DNA from: Bigelowiella natans CCMP2755
Lineage: Eukaryota; Cercozoa; Chlorarachniophyceae
Assembly: GCA_000320545.1 (NCBI GenBank)
Contig: ADNK01000750.1
Location: forward strand, 1 to 40,000
DNA: 40,000 bases
Direction of reading: 5' to 3'
The notes under the pieces are model-generated. The model had not been told where the DNA came from and ran no database searches. It saw only the letters and a program-made list of their open reading frames with translations. Position 1 is the stretch's first letter; every line of letters starts with the position of its first letter. This document shows, piece after piece, positions 35,512-40,000 of this stretch. The position numbers and the translations under genes were made by a program.

Positions 35512-35862
35512 ATGTCTTGGGATGCATACTGTGCCCTTCCTTCTGCAAAAGTAGTTGGTCTTTATGGCCTCGATGCTAAAAATTTGGTCTGGGGGAAAAA
35601 AGGGACCTTTTCTCCAAAGGCAGGAGAACTTGCTAAAATAAGCACAGCTGGGCCTGGAACATTGGTCAGCTATGATGGCACGAAGATGATGATTATCAAA
35701 GACAGTGAAGGTTGCCTGTTCGCAGCATCTAGTGAGCTGTGTTTGGTGTTCAAGAAACTCAAAAAATGTGCTATGGTTGTTATTGGTGATAAATCCAAAA
35801 AAGATAAACTGATTGAGGAATGCAACAAATATACAAAGCCTCTAATTGACGGGGGATACTAG
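35512..35862 (+). CDS. Profilin
   Basis: Actin-monomer-binding protein that promotes ADP/ATP exchange on G-actin and binds poly-proline proteins. Uninterrupted 116-codon ORF. The start MSWDAYCALPS matches the conserved profilin N-terminus (W3 and Y6 contribute to poly-proline binding). It continues with GLYGLDAKNLVWGKKGTFSP, LVSYDGTKMMIIKDSEGCLFAA and a C-terminal helix KLIEECNKYTKPLIDGGY. It is about 10-15 residues shorter than most profilins, mainly in the N-terminal helix and loop. No intron in the coding part; a splice acceptor 9 nt before the ATG suggests an intron in the 5' UTR. Confidence 0.9.
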   Translation: MSWDAYCALPSAKVVGLYGLDAKNLVWGKKGTFSPKAGELAKISTAGPGTLVSYDGTKMMIIKDSEGCLFAASSELCLVFKKLKKCAMVVIGDKSKKDKLIEECNKYTKPLIDGGY

Positions 35863-36790
35863 TATCTCCAAAAGACAGTCTACTGATGTGAGATGGTGTA
35901 GGGGATATCTAGCTAAGTGTACTTCTGGCTTGGCCCATTTCTCCTCTTATGCCGTTCATTGTGTGTTGCTGCATGCAGAGGAATCTGTTGACAAGTAACC
36001 CGGAAAGAATGGTGACATATCATCACAGCATGATCAAACTTGCTTGCCTTTAGCGGTTGAATTATTTGAGCCAGAACTCTGCACGCAACACGCTACTGCT
36101 CGGCCTTACATCGACCCCAGTAGCCCGCACTTGCCAGCTTGCTGCAAAATTCAACACAAAAGTTCGGACAAATTTGCCATTCAGCCGAGCCAACAAAGCT
36201 TGACTAAACTGGCATGTGCCGCATGGCATCATCCATGTTGAAATGCTGGCATTCCCTTAGCTAGCTTGGCTTGGTCTTCTCTAGGAAGTTCGAACAGCGT
36301 GCGTGACATTGCATTGCATGCTTGGTGTCGTCCCAGGCCATGCTGCTGCAGTCTGCACTAGCTAGCTAGCATCGCACAGAGCAGCAGGTGTGCCAAAAGG
36401 CCAAAACTAGGGTTTGCACGTCATTGGATCAAATCATCGTGTTCACAACGTGCCACACCTCGATCAAACCCTGCAATGGCCTCCAGCGCGATCGCACGCA
36501 GCTGCGATGCGGCCGCGCGGCCGCGGCCAGCCATGGCTGGCCTGCTAGCTGAAAAGATGTCTGCACGCTTTTGTGGCTCGTTCAAAGCCGCCTAGGTCAA
36601 GATTTGCGGCCATTTGTGGCTTTTTGAAGGACCGCTCTGAGGTGCCAGAGCCAGAAAATTCTGGCCATGTTGGTGCACAATGCAACTGTGCACGCTGGCA
36701 TGCAAGGCACAGCCAAGCGACTTGAGTGTCAGCGGTGTGGCGCCACCCACGATTGAGAAGCTGTCGCAGTGTGCACACGCCCGTTCACAC
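35863..36790. other. Intergenic, CTAG/GCATGC-rich; may include retroelement 5' sequence
   Basis: No exon seen. From about 36190 to 36560 the DNA is rich in GCTAGCTAGC, GCATGC and CGGCCGCGGCC words. From about 36560 it resembles the GC-richer retroelement sequence that follows. No clear TG...CA LTR start could be fixed. Confidence 0.4.
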
Positions 36791-36850
36791 TGCACGCTGC
36801 GCTGTGCACATCTAGACATCCAAACATCACTGCACGCTGCGCTGTGCACA
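36791..36850. repeat. 20-bp direct repeat, 40-bp period
   Basis: TGCACGCTGCGCTGTGCACA occurs at 36791-36810 and again at 36831-36850, directly before the heat-shock-element-like array. Confidence 0.95.
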
Positions 36851-36870
36851 TGCGCATGGAAGTTCTCAGA

Positions 36871-37050
36871 ACTTCGAGAATCTTCCAGAGAATTCGAGAA
36901 CATTCCGGAAGCTTCGAGAATCTTCCACGATGTTCGAGAATTCTCCAGAAGCTTCGAGAGCATTCCGGAAGCTTCGAGAATCTTCCAGAACACTCGAGAG
37001 AATTCGAGAGAGTTCTGGAGGATTCGAGAATGTTCGCGAATGCGCCGGAA
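36871..37050. promoter_or_regulatory. Heat-shock-element-like array, 18 x 10 bp (nnTTCnnGAA)
   Basis: 180 bp can be cut into 18 consecutive 10-mers with no gap. TTC stands at positions 3-5 in 15 of them and GAA at positions 8-10 in 12. This is exactly the alternating nTTCn/nGAAn module that heat shock factor trimers bind. Examples are ACTTCGAGAA, CATTCCGGAA, GCTTCGAGAA and TGTTCGCGAA. The 30 bp at 36901-36930 recur 60 bp later with 27 matches in the first 27 bp. The array ends 321 bp before the gag ATG. The match to the HSE consensus is direct; that it acts as a heat-inducible promoter is inference. The element would work in either orientation. Confidence 0.7.
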
Positions 37051-37371
37051 CCCAACGCGCACATACACGTAGCGCAATGAGTTGACAACAATCATCAGAA
37101 TTCAAACGGACGCAGAACTGCGTGTTGACACTTGGTGACATCAGCACAGTCCCGATCAGCGCACACAAAGCGAAGCAGCTGCCCCCAGCCCGCTGAAAGG
37201 TCACGATCCTCAAGAGGACTTGCTGGAGAACCAAGAAAGAAAAAGGAACCAAGCAACCCCCCCCACCACCCCTTCCAACTGAAAGGGCCAAAGCGACAAC
37301 AGCATTCCCTCAGCCAATCTTCGGTCAAGCCTTCACAACACTGAAAGACAAAGAAACAGGAACAAGACACC

Positions 37372-38579
37372 ATGTCAGACAAGCAGATGGACTCCCTGCT
37401 GAAAAACTTCACCCTCAAGTGCGATGGTGGCAACTGCAAACCCCACACGTGCAAGCCAATGTCTGCTTTCGAAGCAGCCGATTTGGAATCATGCTTCAAT
37501 GTGAACGTGGAAACAGGAGGAAAGGTGACAGAAGTGAACGCACGCACCGACCCTGCTCACCGACGAGAAGTGCTCAAGCTTTCTCCAGAGCAATTTGACA
37601 TCCTCAACCCTGAACCTGAAGGAAGAGGATCACAAGAGAAGGTGAACAAAAGAAAGAGAGGAAGGTTCTTTCTCACAGCTGCTCTGCCTGACAAACTCTT
37701 CGATTTGCTCGAAGGAAAATCCAAAGATGCAGCAGTCACCTCAGCAGCCTTGCTGGAGAAGTGCGAGCCTGCCAATCCTGCAGCCGTCAAAAAACTTTGT
37801 TCGAAGCTGAGTGACACAAACACGGGTCAGTGCAATGCTAGAATGGAGACTTTGCAAAGCATCGTTCTGACCTTGACTCCACTGCAAGAAGACTTCGAGT
37901 ACAGCACGAAGGATGCTCCGACAACCAAGCGCTTGCCACTCCACTTCGAGGACCAGCACCTAGCGAAAAATGCGAGACCACAGTGACAGTTGTCAACAAC
38001 AAGAAAGACGTCACCTTCGACTCTGCAGTGGACATGATCCGTTCCCACACGAACTCCCGATCGCTTGATGACGGGCAGAAACCTTCAAAGAAACACACAG
38101 GACACGCAGCTGCAGAACACAAGTGCGCAAGGATGCACGATGGCTTGGAGAAAAGGCCAAACGAACTCACTGGTCAGCTGAAGACCTGCAAGAGGAAACT
38201 CAGAAAAGGAAAGAACAGGCATGACAGCGGAGCACATCAAGATGACTCCAAGAAGCAAAAGAGAGAAGACCACTTCTCAAACTCAAAGAAAAGAACAAAG
38301 TGCCATCACTGTGGCAAGAAAGGACACTGGGAGAAAGAGTGCAGAAACAAGACAAGAGACGAAGGCAAGCAAAACAAAGGAAAACACCGTTCTTTCATTG
38401 ACCATGGCTCTCCTTCCCAAAGACTTTCCCACATCAACAAGATGGCACGCGACAGTTCTCACCTGCAAACGCTGAAGTGCACCCATGAGCCTTTGATCCT
38501 TCTTGTTTGCAAGTGTTTGCAAACACCAAACACTTGCAAACCATTGTTTGATTGCTTCAAACACTGCGCGAGCTCTTGA
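37372..38579 (+). pseudogene. LTR-retrotransposon gag-like ORF with CCHC zinc knuckle, frame-broken
   Basis: Two overlapping plus-strand frames, 37372-37986 and about 37983-38579, read as one gag-like protein split by a -1/+2 frame change near 37983. The first starts MSDKQMDSLLKNFTLKCDGG and is a helical, charged capsid-like segment. The second is Lys/Arg-rich and carries CHHCGKKGHWEKEC (38301-38342), the C-x2-C-x4-H-x4-C nucleic-acid-binding knuckle of gag. No protease, integrase or reverse transcriptase follows within the window, so it is a gag-only derivative or a deleted copy. Base use (GC-richer, CAC/AAG codons) differs from neighbouring genes. The knuckle and length favour a Copia-type gag, though this is not certain. 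Confidence 0.75.
38505..38541. repeat. Perfect 15-bp inverted repeat, 7-nt loop
   Basis: GTTTGCAAGTGTTTG at 38505-38519 is followed by its exact reverse complement at 38527-38541. The surrounding 38500-38660 is dominated by TTTGCAAACA-type words. It could form a hairpin in DNA or in the gag-element RNA. Confidence 0.9.
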
Positions 38580-39115
38580 ATCGAAAACAAGCATTTGATG
38601 ATTTGAACAAACAATGTTTGGTCAAACACGTTTGCAAACATGTTTGTTTTCAAGTGGTTGTGCCTAGCTAGCTAGCTCTGGTCAACATCTGTCCATGGCT
38701 AGATTGTGGCTGGCGATGCCGTTTGTGACTGCTTGCAAACGACATGCAGGCGGTGGGTCGATTGAAATGGTAATTGATCGTGCATCAAATGCTTCACCAG
38801 TCGAGAGCGCTGAAGCATCGCACAGCAGCAGTTTTTGAATGCAATGCAAGGCACACGGGTGCTAGCGTGCGTCTAAAAGCAAGTACATGAACACAGCACT
38901 ACCCTGTGTGGCTACACAGAATTGCATCATGTAGGCTCGTATTATTTTGTGATGTTCAGCGGTATAAAAAAACTGCATTGATTACAGCCTCGCCCGATCC
39001 GCTATCATATCGTGTATGCATGCTAGATCTCGTGCGCTGTGAAGTATGAGATGAAATACTACAAGACGCCGCCGGAAATAAACATTCCTGTAAGATTAAA
39101 GACATTATCCAGAAC
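38580..39115. other. Intergenic / retroelement 3' flank
   Basis: TTTG/CAAA-rich then CTAG/GCATGC-rich DNA between the gag ORF stop and the EF-Ts gene. No pol fragment and no copy of the 10-bp array is seen, so no 3' LTR matching the upstream array is present. Confidence 0.5.
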
Positions 39116-39406
39116 CTAGCTACTACCCATTTGAGCGGCAACCTGAGAAGGAGGAGAAAAAAGAAGTCATTTAACAAATTTCAAGCAATTTCCAATTCTC
39201 ATATTCTCGGAAAATATACTGCTTAAGCAGAGGCGAGTACTACTAACGAAATACTACCTCATCTGCAAAATTTTCCTCCTTCTTCTCAATTCCTTCTCCA
39301 AGCTTGAATTTCATAAATCTATTTATTAATTCAATATTCTAAGATGCTATTTCGCATGTGATGTATGCAGGCGTTTGTAGTAGTAGCAGTAGTAGGAGTA
39401 GTAGTG

Positions 39407-39440
<34 letters not shown>

Positions 39441-39983
39441 CAGTAGGAGTATCATTTGCAACTGAAGCTGATGCGTAGAAGCAGCATAAATAGTAAGCAC
39501 GTCAATGTCGTCGTCGTCTTCGTGAATTGTTGGGTAGTAGTACCTTCTAACCACGATGTTTTCGCCTATAGTAGCCACGGACTCCTTAATTATTTGACCG
39601 ACCTTTCTGGAAGGATCCATGATGTAATCCTGCTCCAAAAGAGCTCTTTCGTTGAAAATCTTGTCTACACGACCTGGCAAGAACAATCAGTCAATCAAGG
39701 GGGAGGAGCAGGAGGAGAAGGTACCACTCATCAACCTTATAGAAATGGATGATGGGTGGTATCAAGGGGGAGGAGCAGGAGGAGAAGGTACCACTCATCA
39801 ACCTTATAGAAATGGATGATGGGTGGTATGTGGCATGAATCAATTATGATGAAATTAGGCAGCACCATCTACTGCTACTAGTAGTACTAGTACTACAACT
39901 ACTCGACTACTACCTTGAACAATTTGAGATCTGATGTTTTCAGGTTTATTTGCCAAATCTTCACGACCCATCTCGATCTGGAT
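39116..39983 (-). CDS. tsf: Translation elongation factor Ts (organellar), C-terminal part
   Basis: EF-Ts is the guanine-nucleotide exchange factor for EF-Tu; in a nuclear genome it serves mitochondria or plastids. Minus-strand exons: 39983-39914, 39673-39544, 39318-39258 and 39142-39116 (TAG), all in phase. They read IQIEMGREDLANKPENIRSQ, GRVDKIFNERALLEQDYIMD, SVATIGENIVVRR, FMKFKLGEGIEKKEENFADE and VAAQMGSS. These are diagnostic of the EF-Ts C-terminal domain (GREDLANKPE, E-x-A-L-L-E-Q, LGEGIEKKEE-F, E-V-A-A-Q). The 5' part, including the TDVGK-type N-terminal motif and any transit peptide, lies beyond 40000. Introns are short and start GTAGTA, GTACTA and GTAGTA. Confidence 0.92.
39370..39440. 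repeat. (TAG)n microsatellite in EF-Ts intron
   Basis: About 65 bp of TAG/CAG triplets within the intron between the 39673-39544 and 39318-39258 exons of the minus-strand EF-Ts gene. Confidence 0.9.
39694..39827. repeat. 67-bp perfect tandem duplication in EF-Ts intron
   Basis: The 67-bp unit beginning ATCAAGGGGGAGGAGCAGGA is present at 39694-39760 and again, without visible difference, at 39761-39827. It lies wholly in the intron between the 39983-39914 and 39673-39544 exons. Confidence 0.95.
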
Positions 39984-40000
39984 CTGTGGGTAGAAGGAAG

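Noticed and set aside
36592-37095. Long open frames on both strands through 36.6-37.1 kb (up to 167 codons)
   Set aside because: They are translations of the 10-bp TTC/GAA array, whose 30-bp periodicity yields 10-residue peptide repeats. No independent coding signal.
1-40000. tRNA, rRNA, riboswitch or bacterial operon features
   Set aside because: No cloverleaf, rRNA or Shine-Dalgarno-type organisation was recognised; gene structure is eukaryotic throughout.

Overview
The window is nuclear DNA of an intron-rich eukaryote, most likely a protist or alga. The evidence is GT-AG introns throughout, a CDC50/LEM3 protein, a profilin, an EF-Ts gene split by introns, a Golgi-type type II glycosyltransferase, non-LTR and LTR retroelement debris, and very heavy microsatellite load. 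A single-pass ectoprotein with a cytosolic WW domain would fit many unicellular lineages. I do not name the species. All gene models were assembled by hand from splice signals, phase agreement and protein-family conservation; none is backed by transcript data.

Layout. 1-832: (CA)n, (TA)n and (GA)n tracts. 833-3115 (+): spliced gene of unknown function. 3116-4418: intergenic block with a 41-bp tandem repeat. 4419-12521 (+): complete ABCG half-transporter of about 604 residues in 34 small exons, its introns filled with trinucleotide repeats. 13317-16966 (-): membrane-anchored reprolysin/ADAM-like metalloprotease of 1060 residues in 4 exons, with a cytosolic WW domain. 18079-19523 (+): CDC50/LEM3-family flippase subunit, 328 residues, 7 exons. 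19855-21500: 5'-truncated, frameshifted LINE relics on the minus strand, with two tandem 3' ends. 22058-22654 (-): small 84-residue protein. 22874-23579 (-): probable type II membrane protein, splicing unresolved. 23775-24953 (+): basic protein with repeated RRSPR motifs. 25480-26560: island rich in CTAG and GCATGC. 26680-27113 (+): 3' end of an unknown gene. 28691-34302 (-): type II glycosyltransferase-like protein of 593 residues in 19 exons, also microsatellite-rich. 35512-35862 (+): profilin. 36871-38579: an 18 x 10-bp array of heat-shock-element-like sequence followed by a gag ORF with a CCHC zinc knuckle and no pol. 39116-39983 (-): 3' part of an EF-Ts gene, which runs off the right edge.

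No operon-like functional unit is present. Several genes relate to membranes and secretion (ABCG transporter, CDC50, ectometalloprotease, glycosyltransferase), but that is coincidence of neighbourhood as far as the sequence shows. The most striking non-genic signal is the exact 10-bp nnTTCnnGAA array upstream of the gag ORF. It reads as an unusually long heat-shock factor binding platform, reminiscent of heat-activated LTR retrotransposons.
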